Positions 1 to 7,082 of a stretch of 36,847 nucleotides of DNA are shown here, one piece after another. Where the stretch lies: the NCBI GenBank assembly GCA_011045955.1, contig DSBV01000082.1:1-36847 (forward strand), read 5' to 3'. The notes under the pieces are model-generated. The model was not told where the DNA came from. It was given only the letters and a program-made list of their open reading frames with translations, and did no database searches. Every line of letters starts with the position of its first letter. The first letter of the stretch is position 1. Position numbers and translations under genes: made by a program. The DNA comes from Bacteroidales bacterium (GTDB lineage Bacteria; Bacteroidota; Bacteroidia; Bacteroidales; Tenuifilaceae).

Positions 1-83
1 GATGTGGGTAGTAACCGAGGGTAGGCGTGCCTATACCAAGCGCAGGACAAGCCGCAACAAGAGCCCTTCAGCCATACAAATGT

Positions 84-97
84 CCCTCTTTTGAGGG
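84..97. repeat. Small CCCTC/GAGGG hairpin near window start
   Basis: CCCTC and GAGGG are separated by four T, followed by GG, TAGG and a short T-rich run. It could be the terminator of a gene lying before the window or one arm of a dispersed repeat. Nothing else in the first 260 bases looks like a gene: the only open frame (137-334) runs through the palindrome at 269-298 and has low-complexity, AT-driven composition. Confidence 0.3.
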
Positions 98-268
98 GGT
101 AGGTTTTATTAAAACGAAAAACTGATTTGTATATTATTGAATATGAATAATATAAAAACAAAACCGACAATTATTAAGTTTTTGTCGGTTGATAGTGATA
201 AAAAATATAATTTGTATATGATTTTAAAAGAAATGGCTAAATCCATTAAAATAACATCGTTTTTTCAT

Positions 269-298
269 CATAGCCCACGGTTTAAACCGTGGGCTATG
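269..298. repeat. 30-bp perfect palindrome (REP-like) upstream of transposase relic
   Basis: The 30 bases read identically on both strands: CATAGCCCACGG, then TTTAAA, then CCGTGGGCTATG. It ends 54 bases before the first ATG of the REP-associated transposase relic. IS200/IS605-like and REP-associated (RAYT) Y1 transposases recognise hairpins of this kind, so this is probably the transposase's cognate REP/subterminal hairpin. The palindrome is seen directly; the pairing with the transposase is inference from position and family. Confidence 0.75.
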
Positions 299-352
299 GA
301 AAATGGGATAACACCCAACGGTTTTAAAATTTAAAATCAAAAAAAATTAATT

Positions 353-783
353 ATGCCACATTCATTCAATAAAATTTGGATACACGCCATTGGGGCAACC
401 ATAGAAAGAACACCATTGATTCATCAAAACATTGAACAAAAGGTATATCAATTTATTTCTGAGCATTTACGGGAACAAGGTTGCCCAGTAAGAATCATCA
501 ACGGCATGCCCGACCATATTCATTGTTTGTTCTTGTTGAATCCACAAAAATCCATAACTGATGTAATCAAACAGATTAAAGGCAGTAGCTCTCAATCAAT
601 CAAAATAATCTAATTATTGATAAATTTGCGTAGCAAACAGGTTATGCTTCATATTCTGTTTCTGAATCGGTTGTTGAAAAGGTATATGAATATATTAGAA
701 ACCAGAAATTACATCACCACAAGAAAACATTTCAGCAGGAATATGAGGGGTTTATAAAATTAAATGGGCTTCAAAACAAATGA
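353..783 (+). pseudogene. Decayed REP-associated/IS200-like Y1 transposase
   Basis: The first 86 codons encode the N-terminal half of a Y1 (HUH) transposase, including the metal-binding His-x-His in MPDHIHCLF (about residues 51-59) and the conserved QIKGSSS stretch. The frame stops at 611-613. The C-terminal part continues in another frame from about 613 to the stop at 781-783, with the family-typical segments YSVSES and VEKVYEYI and a basic HHHKKTFQQEYE region. Between them is a frameshift, and the second frame carries an in-frame TAG (631-633) where the family usually has Trp. At least two lesions make it non-functional. An intact relative would be about 145-150 residues. Confidence 0.85.
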
Positions 784-825
784 TTGATTAAAAACACATT
801 AGACCGGATAGTTTATCAACTTTAA

Positions 826-996
826 GAACTGAACGAAGAAGTAATTAAAATTATTGAAAACGCATAAAAAAGTGTTGAATTAGACTACTTTTTAATTAAG
901 GAAAGAATCAAACAACTGGAAACCAATAAAGATAAATGGTTATCGATATACGAATTAACAGAAGATGACTCGATTTATTGCTGCTTAGTTCACAAC
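826..996 (+). other. Degenerate coding-like stretch between transposase relic and mocA
   Basis: One frame reads as a charged, helix-like peptide (ELNEEVIKIIENA, then a TAA at 865-867, then KSVELDYFLIKERIKQLE and on). The composition is protein-like, but there is a stop inside, no start codon and no recognisable family. It may be a remnant of a small gene damaged along with the neighbouring transposase. I cannot assign a function. No other feature is visible in 784-996. Confidence 0.2.
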
Positions 997-1587
997 TCAA
1001 AAATTGATGAATACCAACTTCTGGTAATCTTGCGGTGTATTGATATTAGTTAGAATAAACTCATCGGTAACTGGAATGTATAGCTTGCTAAATCGATTTA
1101 GATAATCTTTTAAATTTGATTCAAGGTTGGTCTCGGCCCTTACTGCGCTCACTATTCGCGGCGAGATTAAAATGGGATGTCCGCCTTTACCTTGGTATGC
1201 CGGGCAAACATAGTCGGCCTGGGCTGAGTGCTGCCAGAGTTGCTTTAGAATATCAATCTTTGCAAAGGGGTTATCGGCATTGGTCACAAATACATGCTGA
1301 GCATCAATGGCCTGTAAGGCCAGGTAAAGGGAGTAGAAACGGCCTAGATTTGGATTAGGGTTGAGTACAATTTCAATATCACTAAGTTGGTAGTTACCAG
1401 CCCTTACCTTTTCCATCACATGGCTATTGGTAACCATTACAACCCTGTTGCAGCCAAAGGCAAAGAACTCATCGGCGAGCTTGCGGGCAAAGCATCGTTG
1501 TGGGTCAAAAGGGAGCAAAGCCTTAGGCTGCCCCATCCGTCCCGATGAACCGGCAGCCAGAATTATGGCGGAAAAATTTTCTTTCAT
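997..1587 (-). CDS. mocA: Molybdenum cofactor nucleotidyltransferase, MocA/YgfJ family
   Basis: A 196-residue MobA-like NTP transferase. MocA-type enzymes join a nucleotide (CMP) to molybdopterin-Mo to make the dinucleotide cofactor of xanthine dehydrogenase-type hydroxylases. The nucleotide-binding signature LAAGSSGRMGQPK lies at about residues 11-23, followed by KALLPF. NADNP (about 103-107) is the metal-binding acidic region, GKGGHP comes at about 133-138, and NINTPQDY near the C-terminus is typical of the family. It starts with ATG 101 bases from the divergently transcribed ygfK, so both may share a control region. Its place at one edge of a molybdenum hydroxylase locus favours MocA over MobA (GMP transfer) or a sugar nucleotidyltransferase. 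Confidence 0.85.
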   Translation of the reverse strand: MKENFSAIILAAGSSGRMGQPKALLPFDPQRCFARKLADEFFAFGCNRVVMVTNSHVMEKVRAGNYQLSDIEIVLNPNPNLGRFYSLYLALQAIDAQHVFVTNADNPFAKIDILKQLWQHSAQADYVCPAYQGKGGHPILISPRIVSAVRAETNLESNLKDYLNRFSKLYIPVTDEFILTNINTPQDYQKLVFINF

Positions 1588-1662
1588 TCGCTTGTATAGT
1601 AATATTCTTTGCCTAATAGCAATAAAATGCTACACAAAGTTAATATGCTTAGCCATATTTTA

Positions 1663-1670
1663 TAAATTTG
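1663..1670 (+). promoter_or_regulatory. Candidate -7 element of ygfK (TAAATTTG)
   Basis: TAAATTTG fits the Bacteroidota -7 consensus TAnnTTTG and ends 18 bases before the ATG at 1689. No good -33 TTTG lies at the expected distance. If this is the -7 element, the transcript would start around 1676, which supports ATG 1689 rather than the upstream start at 1668. Confidence 0.35.
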
Positions 1671-1688
1671 TGGGAAATATCAGGATAT

Positions 1689-4600
1689 ATGAGCAATAAG
1701 TTTTCACCCATACCGGCTAAACAGCTGCTGGAAATCATTCTGAAAGAACTTGATGCCAATGGAACCGTTTTTGGATACCCCAGCGAGCTGTTCTTTAACC
1801 CGAATCAAGGTAAACTACCCACAACCATTTTTGGGCAACCCATTGCTACACCAATAGGTGTTGCTGCAGGGCCACATACTCAACTTGCTCACAACATTGT
1901 AGTGGCCTGGCTCATGGGAGCCCGGTACCTTGAGCTGAAAACCATTCAAACGCTCGATGAACTTGAGATTGCCAAGCCTTGCATCGACATGCAGGATGAG
2001 GGATACAACTGCGAGTGGTCGCAGGAGCTCAAGGTTGAAGAAAGCTTCAACGAGTATCTAAAGGCATGGGTAATCATTCACATCCTGAACCATAAGCTAC
2101 AGCTTGGTACCAAGCCCAACATGGTCTTTAACATGAGCGTTGGCTATAACCTTGAGGGTATTAAAAAGCCCAATGTTCAGTGGTTTTTGGATAAGATGAA
2201 CAACGCCACCGATGAGCTAACCCGAATGGTTGCGGAGCTGAAAGCAGTTTACCCTTCAATAGCAAACATCGATATTCCGGCAAAGCTATCGGATAACATC
2301 ACACTTTCAACCATGCATGGCTGTCCGGCCAACGAGATCGAGGATATTGCCCGTTACCTGCTTACCGAACGCAAGCTGCACACCCTTGTAAAGCTCAACC
2401 CTACACTTTTGGGTAGCTCGGAGCTCAGGGAAATCCTGAATGGTAAGCTAGGGTTCAAAACCAATGTGCCCGACATAGCCTTTGAGCACGACCTGAAATA
2501 TCCCGATGCCATAAAGCTGATAAATGCCCTTAACAGCGACGCCAAACGGCTAAATCTTACCTTTGGGGTAAAACTTACCAATACGCTGGAAAGTGTTAAT
2601 AACAAGCATGTGTTCCCAAGTGATGTTGATATGATGTACATGAGCGGTCGGGCTCTGCATCCCATTTCGATAAATCTTGCCAAAAAGCTGCAGAATGAGT
2701 TTAAAGGGGAGCTTCTCATGTCGTTTTCGGCCGGTGTCGATGCCTTCAACGTTGCAAAGGTCATGGGCTGTGGATTTAAAACCGTAACGGTTTCGTCCGA
2801 TTTACTTAAACCCGGTGGGTATGGCCGTTTAAAGCAGTATATCGATAATCTAAAGGATACCTTTGGCAACGAAAGCATATCGTGGCCGACTGGTAACCAG
2901 GCGCTTGAAAACCTGAACGCATACGCACAGCAGGTATTGGATGATGAGCGCTACAGGAACACCCATTTCCGGGAACCATCAATAAAAACCAACCGTAAAC
3001 TCAATTACTTCGACTGCATTGCAGCCCCCTGTGTGGATACCTGTGCAACCAACCAGGAAATCCCATCATATCTGCATTTTGCATCGGAGGGCAACTACCC
3101 CAAAGCGCTTGAGGTGATACTCCGCACCAACCCATTTCCGAACACAACCGGAATGGTGTGCGACCACCTTTGCCAGAACAAGTGTACCCGGATTAACTAC
3201 GACAACCCATTGCAAATACGCGACGTGAAACGCTACGTTGCAGAGAATGCTGATATCAAGCTAAATCCTGCTGAACCAAATGGTAAAAGGGTTGCCATAA
3301 TTGGCGCAGGCCCATCGGGCTTGTCGTGTGCATTTTACCTAGCCATAAATGGCTTTAAGGTTGATGTTTATGAAAGCAAATCGAAAGCCGGTGGAATGGT
3401 GCGGTACGCCATACCCGGATTCAGGCTCACCGATGAAGCTATAGATAAAGACATTAGCCGAATAGAGCAACTTGGTGTTTCTATCGCCTTTAACCATAAA
3501 GTTAATCGCGAGGAGTTCAGTAAGCTCAAGAACGAATACGATTACGTTTACATATCGGCAGGTGCGCAAAAATCGGCACCGTTCCAAATTGAAGGAGTAG
3601 AATCGGAAGGCGTTTTCGACCCGCTCACATTCCTAATTGGAGTGAAAAGTGGCGAGATTAAAGCCATAGGTAAGCATGTGGTTATTATTGGTGGCGGGAA
3701 TACCGCCATGGATGCAGCCCGCACGGCACACCGGTTGGTAGGCAGTGATGGTAAGGTAACCATAGTTTACCGCCGAACCATAAACGAAATGCCCGCCGAC
3801 GAAGGTGAAATCAAAGCCGTTATGGCCGAGGGAGTTGTGATTATTGAACTGGCTGGCCCCGAAATGATTATCGCTGAAAACGGAAAAGTTAAAGCCCTAC
3901 AATGCAGCAAAATGAAGCTAGAGGGCTTCGACCCGAAGGGTCGCCCAAAACCTGTTAAGGTTGACGGTTCTGAGTTCCAAATTGAGTGCGATGCGGTAAT
4001 ACCTGCGGTTGGGCAGGCATTAGATATCGATTTTGTGCCCACCGACCTTCTGAAAGCCGACACCCGAACCTACAAAACCTTTATGGGCAATATATATATC
4101 GGCGGCGATGCTCTGCGGGGAGCAGCAACTGCAATTAAAGCCATAGGCGATGGCCGCAAGGCTGCAGAGCAAATGATTGCAAACAGCGGTTTAACCAAAA
4201 TTGAATCATCAATTCCCTACAAGAAGCATAGCCACCGTGAGCTAATGATTAAGCGCACCGAAAGGAAGTACGGCTACACCCACAAGGAGCCTTCGGCTGA
4301 GCTGAGCAGAACTTTCAACCTCGTTAGCGAAACACCTGACAGGCAAACCATAACCAATGAGAGCTCCCGCTGCCTGCATTGCGACGAGGTGTGCAGTATA
4401 TGCACCACCGTATGCCCCAACATGGCAAACTTTGACTATGCCGTTAAACCCGTTCGCTATCAGCTTGAGAAAGTTCTGGTTGGTTCCGATGGAACGCAGG
4501 AGGTTCAACCCGACCATCTTTTTGAGGTAAAACAAACCGTTCAGATACTGAATATTGCAAACTTCTGTAACGAATGCGGGAACTGCTCTACGTTCTGCCC

Positions 4601-4925
4601 AACCGAGGGAGCACCCTACCAGGATAAGCCTAAGTTTCACCTAACCACAAAATCGTTCAAGGAGAGCGAGGATGGTTACATGCTTAGCGTTCTGAAAGAT
4701 AGAAATGTACTAATCTTCAAGCAAAAAGGAGGCATTAAGACCCTATCGGAAAACCGTGATGAATACATTTACAAAACCGACCACGTTTACGCTCGTTTTA
4801 GTAAAAATGGCTTTAAACTGGTTGAGGCTAAGGCATTAACGCCTTGTGTAAGACAAATTCAATTCCAGCATGCGGTAGAAATGAGCGTAATACTGCAGGG
4901 AGCAAAAAGGTTAATGGGGGTTTGA
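1689..4925 (+). CDS. ygfK: YgfK-family flavin/Fe-S oxidoreductase (called putative selenate reductase subunit)
   Basis: About 1078 residues, the length of E. coli YgfK. The N-terminal part is dihydroorotate dehydrogenase-like (STMHGCP near residue 208, LLKPGGYGRL near 376). Next is a GltD-like Fe-S region (CIAAPCVDTC near 443 and CDHLCQNKC), an FAD dinucleotide fold (GAGPSG near 538) and an NAD(P) fold (GGGNTAMD near 667). The C-terminus has two ferredoxin-type Cys sets: CLHCDEVCSICTTVC near 895 and CNECGNCSTFC near 958. This architecture moves electrons between NAD(P)H, FAD and Fe-S centres in the cytoplasm. In purine/urate clusters YgfK is a likely redox partner; the selenate reductase name comes from an old association. 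ATG 1689 is preferred over 1668 because it matches the family N-terminus. Divergent from mocA; a dispersed repeat follows the stop. Confidence 0.9.
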   Translation: MSNKFSPIPAKQLLEIILKELDANGTVFGYPSELFFNPNQGKLPTTIFGQPIATPIGVAAGPHTQLAHNIVVAWLMGARYLELKTIQTLDELEIAKPCIDMQDEGYNCEWSQELKVEESFNEYLKAWVIIHILNHKLQLGTKPNMVFNMSVGYNLEGIKKPNVQWFLDKMNNATDELTRMVAELKAVYPSIANIDIPAKLSDNITLSTMHGCPANEIEDIARYLLTERKLHTLVKLNPTLLGSSELREILNGKLGFKTNVPDIAFEHDLKYPDAIKLINALNSDAKRLNLTFGVKLTNTLESVNNKHVFPSDVDMMYMSGRALHPISINLAKKLQNEFKGELLMSFSAGVDAFNVAKVMGCGFKTVTVSSDLLKPGGYGRLKQYIDNLKDTFGNESISWPTGNQALENLNAYAQQVLDDERYRNTHFREPSIKTNRKLNYFDCIAAPCVDTCATNQEIPSYLHFASEGNYPKALEVILRTNPFPNTTGMVCDHLCQNKCTRINYDNPLQIRDVKRYVAENADIKLNPAEPNGKRVAIIGAGPSGLSCAFYLAINGFKVDVYESKSKAGGMVRYAIPGFRLTDEAIDKDISRIEQLGVSIAFNHKVNREEFSKLKNEYDYVYISAGAQKSAPFQIEGVESEGVFDPLTFLIGVKSGEIKAIGKHVVIIGGGNTAMDAARTAHRLVGSDGKVTIVYRRTINEMPADEGEIKAVMAEGVVIIELAGPEMIIAENGKVKALQCSKMKLEGFDPKGRPKPVKVDGSEFQIECDAVIPAVGQALDIDFVPTDLLKADTRTYKTFMGNIYIGGDALRGAATAIKAIGDGRKAAEQMIANSGLTKIESSIPYKKHSHRELMIKRTERKYGYTHKEPSAELSRTFNLVSETPDRQTITNESSRCLHCDEVCSICTTVCPNMANFDYAVKPVRYQLEKVLVGSDGTQEVQPDHLFEVKQTVQILNIANFCNECGNCSTFCPTEGAPYQDKPKFHLTTKSFKESEDGYMLSVLKDRNVLIFKQKGGIKTLSENRDEYIYKTDHVYARFSKNGFKLVEAKALTPCVRQIQFQHAVEMSVILQGAKRLMGV

Positions 4926-4928
4926 TTG

Positions 4929-5265
4929 GTGTTTAGTGTTTAGTGTTTAGTGTTTAGTGCTTGGCTGGCATTAAATCAGCGCATATCAACTCAACCTGTG
5001 TTATCTGCGTTCTTTTGAATTTACTATCATCTATCAACTTAATGATTATAAAAGTGTTTCACAGAGTTCACACGGTGTTACACATTGTAAATCAGCCTAA
5101 TATGCGTTATCAGCGTTCCATTCCAATTCATGAACAACGCCCCCTGTCATTCCGAGCGCCTGCGAGGAATCTCAGGATAAGGATAAAGGTTAAAGGATAA
5201 AGGATAAAGAGCCTGCTCCGCTCTGCAGAGTTAATAAGCCTGTCCCGCGAAGCGGGAATTCAGAG
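4929..5265 (+). repeat. Dispersed intergenic repeat, copy A
   Basis: This non-coding stretch starts four bases after the ygfK stop. It opens with four exact tandem GTGTTTA units (4929-4956), then GTGCTTGGCTGGC, a TATCAACT-rich part, and a CACAG/GTGTTACACA region. It continues with CAGCGTTCCATTCCAATTCA, a REP-like GTCATTCCGAGCGCCTGCG core at 5147-5165, and GGATAAAGG units. The same blocks in the same order lie on the minus strand at 23891-24101 and 24129-24370. A frame here (4961-5200) is a by-product of the repeat. No gene is visible between the ygfK stop and the glycosyltransferase. Confidence 0.8.
5239..5261 (+). repeat. CCTGTCCCGC/GCGGGAATTC hairpin
   Basis: TCCCGC and GCGGGA are separated by GAA, preceded by GCCTG and followed by ATTC. 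The same motif, with small loop changes, recurs at 13765-13787, 13808-13830 and (minus strand) 24129-24151. It is a small mobile-looking or regulatory hairpin in the tail of repeat copy A. Confidence 0.6.
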
Positions 5266-5324
5266 CCTTTAGTTTTTATATTCTCAATTCTTCCTATATT
5301 TATTCTCTAATACGCTTGCCCAAA

Positions 5325-6407
5325 ATGCGCATGCTTCAACTACTTAACCGTTTCGATTTTGGTGGAGCAGAGAACCACGTGCGTGAGCTATGCAACGAGC
5401 TGGTGGCAAATAACCATCAGGTAATTTTGGTATCCAGGAATGGACGGCAAAAAGAGTTGCTTGACAACCGGGTGGTATTTATACCAATACCTTCGCTTGC
5501 AAGCAATTTGATTCTGGCACAAGTAATCCTCATAGTTTACCTTACAATTCGTCATAAGATTGATGTTATACATGCCCACCAACGGTTACCAATTATATCG
5601 GCATGTTTAGCCGGTTTTATAACAAGAGTTCCGGTAGTAGCTACCGTTCACGGACGCGTTAGGCACGATTTGCTTTCAGTAATTGCCCGTAAGTTCGCTT
5701 CAAAGATAATTTTTGTTAGCAACCAGGTTCTAACTATCTCGCGTCACTTTGAGTCCATAAAACATAAATTGGTAGTAATACCCAACGGAATTCCAATTCC
5801 ACAAAAGCCTCCAGAAATTGAACCCTACACTATTAGCTACTTCAGCCGTATTGATGAAAGACACTTTGAGGTTATTAAAAATTTGGTGTTGGCAGTTGCA
5901 GAGCTAAAAGCTGATTTCCCAAATGTAAGGTTAATGCTTATGGGCGATGGCAAAGAGGTTGAGAGATTGAAGTTGTTGATATACGAAACAAATAGTAAGG
6001 TTAACCAAGAGGTAATTCTATATAAAGGTTTTGTTAAAAGTTTAGAAAATTGGAGTTTTTTCCCCGAATTTCTTTTTGGTGTGGGTAGGGTTGCCATTGA
6101 GGGGCTGGCTCGGGGAGCAAATCTGATTTCAGTCAACTATAAACGAATGGGCGAAATAGTTACCTTGAGTAACTATGAACAGTATGCACTGAATAACTTT
6201 GTAAATGTAACAGGATTACCCCCAACTCAGGAAAAAATCTATAACCAGCTTAAAATTTACTACGAGCAAAGGGACGTATATCGCTCCCAAGCGCCTACCC
6301 TTGCGCTTAAAATTGAAAACGACTTTGGAATAAGTAAAACAACCGATAAAATTATTGAGGTTTACTCAAACACTTTAAAATCTGGGAGTTTGCAAAGCAA
6401 AAAATAG
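5325..6407 (+). CDS. Group 1 (GT4-like) glycosyltransferase
   Basis: About 360 residues with a two-Rossmann GT-B layout. The N-terminal acceptor-side signature NRFDFGGAENHVREL is followed by VIHAHQRLP and VVATVHGR, typical of GT4 enzymes. The linker reads VVIPNGIPIP and the nucleotide-sugar side has LMLMGDGKEVERL. The usual EPFGLVxLEAMA block is altered to FGVGRVAIEGLARGANLIS, keeping only the second Glu. It should transfer a sugar to an envelope polysaccharide or lipid acceptor; the substrate cannot be read. ATG 5325 is chosen over TTG 5316; ATG 5331 is also possible. It is isolated between a repeat and the convergent Lrp gene and has no obvious link to purine catabolism, so it may be an insertion into the locus. 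Confidence 0.8.
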   Translation: MRMLQLLNRFDFGGAENHVRELCNELVANNHQVILVSRNGRQKELLDNRVVFIPIPSLASNLILAQVILIVYLTIRHKIDVIHAHQRLPIISACLAGFITRVPVVATVHGRVRHDLLSVIARKFASKIIFVSNQVLTISRHFESIKHKLVVIPNGIPIPQKPPEIEPYTISYFSRIDERHFEVIKNLVLAVAELKADFPNVRLMLMGDGKEVERLKLLIYETNSKVNQEVILYKGFVKSLENWSFFPEFLFGVGRVAIEGLARGANLISVNYKRMGEIVTLSNYEQYALNNFVNVTGLPPTQEKIYNQLKIYYEQRDVYRSQAPTLALKIENDFGISKTTDKIIEVYSNTLKSGSLQSKK

Positions 6408-6431
6408 GAACCTATTACCTATAAAAACCCG

Positions 6432-6893
6432 CTAGAGCTCATACTTGTATGTCTGTTTTGATTCGGACATAACGAATGAGCTGTAAAACTGAGTAATGTT
6501 CTTTATCACTGAAAATTTATGGATTACAAAGTTATGGTAATCCTCCATATCGTTACACTGCATTTTGAGTAAGAAATCCCAGTTACCGGAAACATAGTAA
6601 CACTCCATTACTTCGGGTAGCTTTTTAACTTCATGCTCAAAGGCATCAACCACCTCCTTGGTGTGACTCGAGAGCGACACCGAGATGAAAACCGTAAGCC
6701 TTTTGCCTAAAGCCTTAGGGTCGAGCAGTGTAATATATTTTTTGATGTAACCATTCCGCTCAAGCTTTTTAATTCGCTCATGGATGGGTGTAGTTGAAAG
6801 ATGAAGTCTTTCGGAAAGCTCGCGAATGGTAACGCGGCTATTGTCCTGCAATATGTTCAACAGCTTGCGGTCTATTTCGTCAATATTTCTCAT
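6432..6893 (-). CDS. Lrp/AsnC-family transcriptional regulator
   Basis: A 153-residue protein with the classic Lrp layout. The N-terminal winged helix-turn-helix opens with IDEIDRKLLNILQDNSR and has RELSERLHLSTTPIHERIKKLE as the recognition unit. It is followed by the linker GYIKKYITLLDPKALG and a C-terminal alphabeta-sandwich (RAM/AsnC effector domain, about 70-145) with VMECYYVSGNWDFLLK. Such proteins form octamers and respond to amino acids or related metabolites. It is divergent from the PLP/xanthine dehydrogenase operon (190 bases to ATG 7083) and convergent with the glycosyltransferase, so it is the natural candidate regulator of the catabolic locus. The final products expected of the pathway are amino-acid-like, which would suit an Lrp effector; this last point is inference. 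Confidence 0.9.
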   Translation of the reverse strand: MRNIDEIDRKLLNILQDNSRVTIRELSERLHLSTTPIHERIKKLERNGYIKKYITLLDPKALGKRLTVFISVSLSSHTKEVVDAFEHEVKKLPEVMECYYVSGNWDFLLKMQCNDMEDYHNFVIHKFSVIKNITQFYSSFVMSESKQTYKYEL

Positions 6894-6968
6894 ACTTAGT
6901 TAAGTTTTAGGTTAAAAAAATCTGTTAATTGCAATACTATTTTTCTTATCGGGTATTATTTTTATTTG

Positions 6969-6998
6969 CAAATATAACATATTTCTATAAAACACAAC
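6969..6998 (-). promoter_or_regulatory. Candidate promoter of the Lrp-type regulator
   Basis: On the minus strand GTTG (6995-6998) is followed after 18 bases by TATATTTG (6969-6976), which agrees with the Bacteroidota -33/-7 pattern TTTG-N19-TAnnTTTG. The predicted start lies about 70 bases upstream of the regulator's ATG. Confidence 0.4.
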
Positions 6999-7011
6999 AT
7001 ATATAACATTA

Positions 7012-7031
7012 TTTTCTATATTTTACAAAAT
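7012..7031 (+). promoter_or_regulatory. Candidate Lrp-type operator, site 1
   Basis: TTTTCTATA-TT-TTACAAAAT lies between the regulator gene and the PLP operon, 51 bases before ATG 7083. The same 20 bases with two changes in the middle are at 19559-19578, between ygeY and xdhC. The TTACAAAAT half also occurs upstream of ygeW (18074-18082, minus strand). Shared sites in three promoters of one locus suggest a common regulator, most simply the adjacent Lrp-like protein. AT-rich sequence makes chance matches possible. Confidence 0.4.
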
Positions 7032-7082
7032 ACTTAGAAATTTAATACAGAGTTATTACTTTTATTGAAAATTTCAAAGGAT

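Noticed and set aside
137-334. 65-codon open frame before the transposase relic
   Set aside because: It runs through the 30-bp palindrome, has AT-driven composition and no family resemblance.
2354-2878. 174-codon antisense frame within ygfK, and similar long antisense frames in xdhD (for example 11138-11623)
   Set aside because: They are shadows of strong coding frames with clear domains; no independent motif or ribosome-binding signal.
1689-4925. Literal selenate reductase function for YgfK
   Set aside because: The name is historical; its flavin/Fe-S layout and purine-gene neighbours fit an electron-transfer role better.
4929-4956. Four GTGTTTA units as a CRISPR or phase-variation tract
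   Set aside because: Units are seven bases with no spacers and lie after a stop codon, outside any coding frame or clear promoter.
4961-5200. 79-codon open frame after ygfK
   Set aside because: It lies wholly inside repeat copy A; similar peptides arise from copy C on the other strand, so it reflects the repeat, not a gene.
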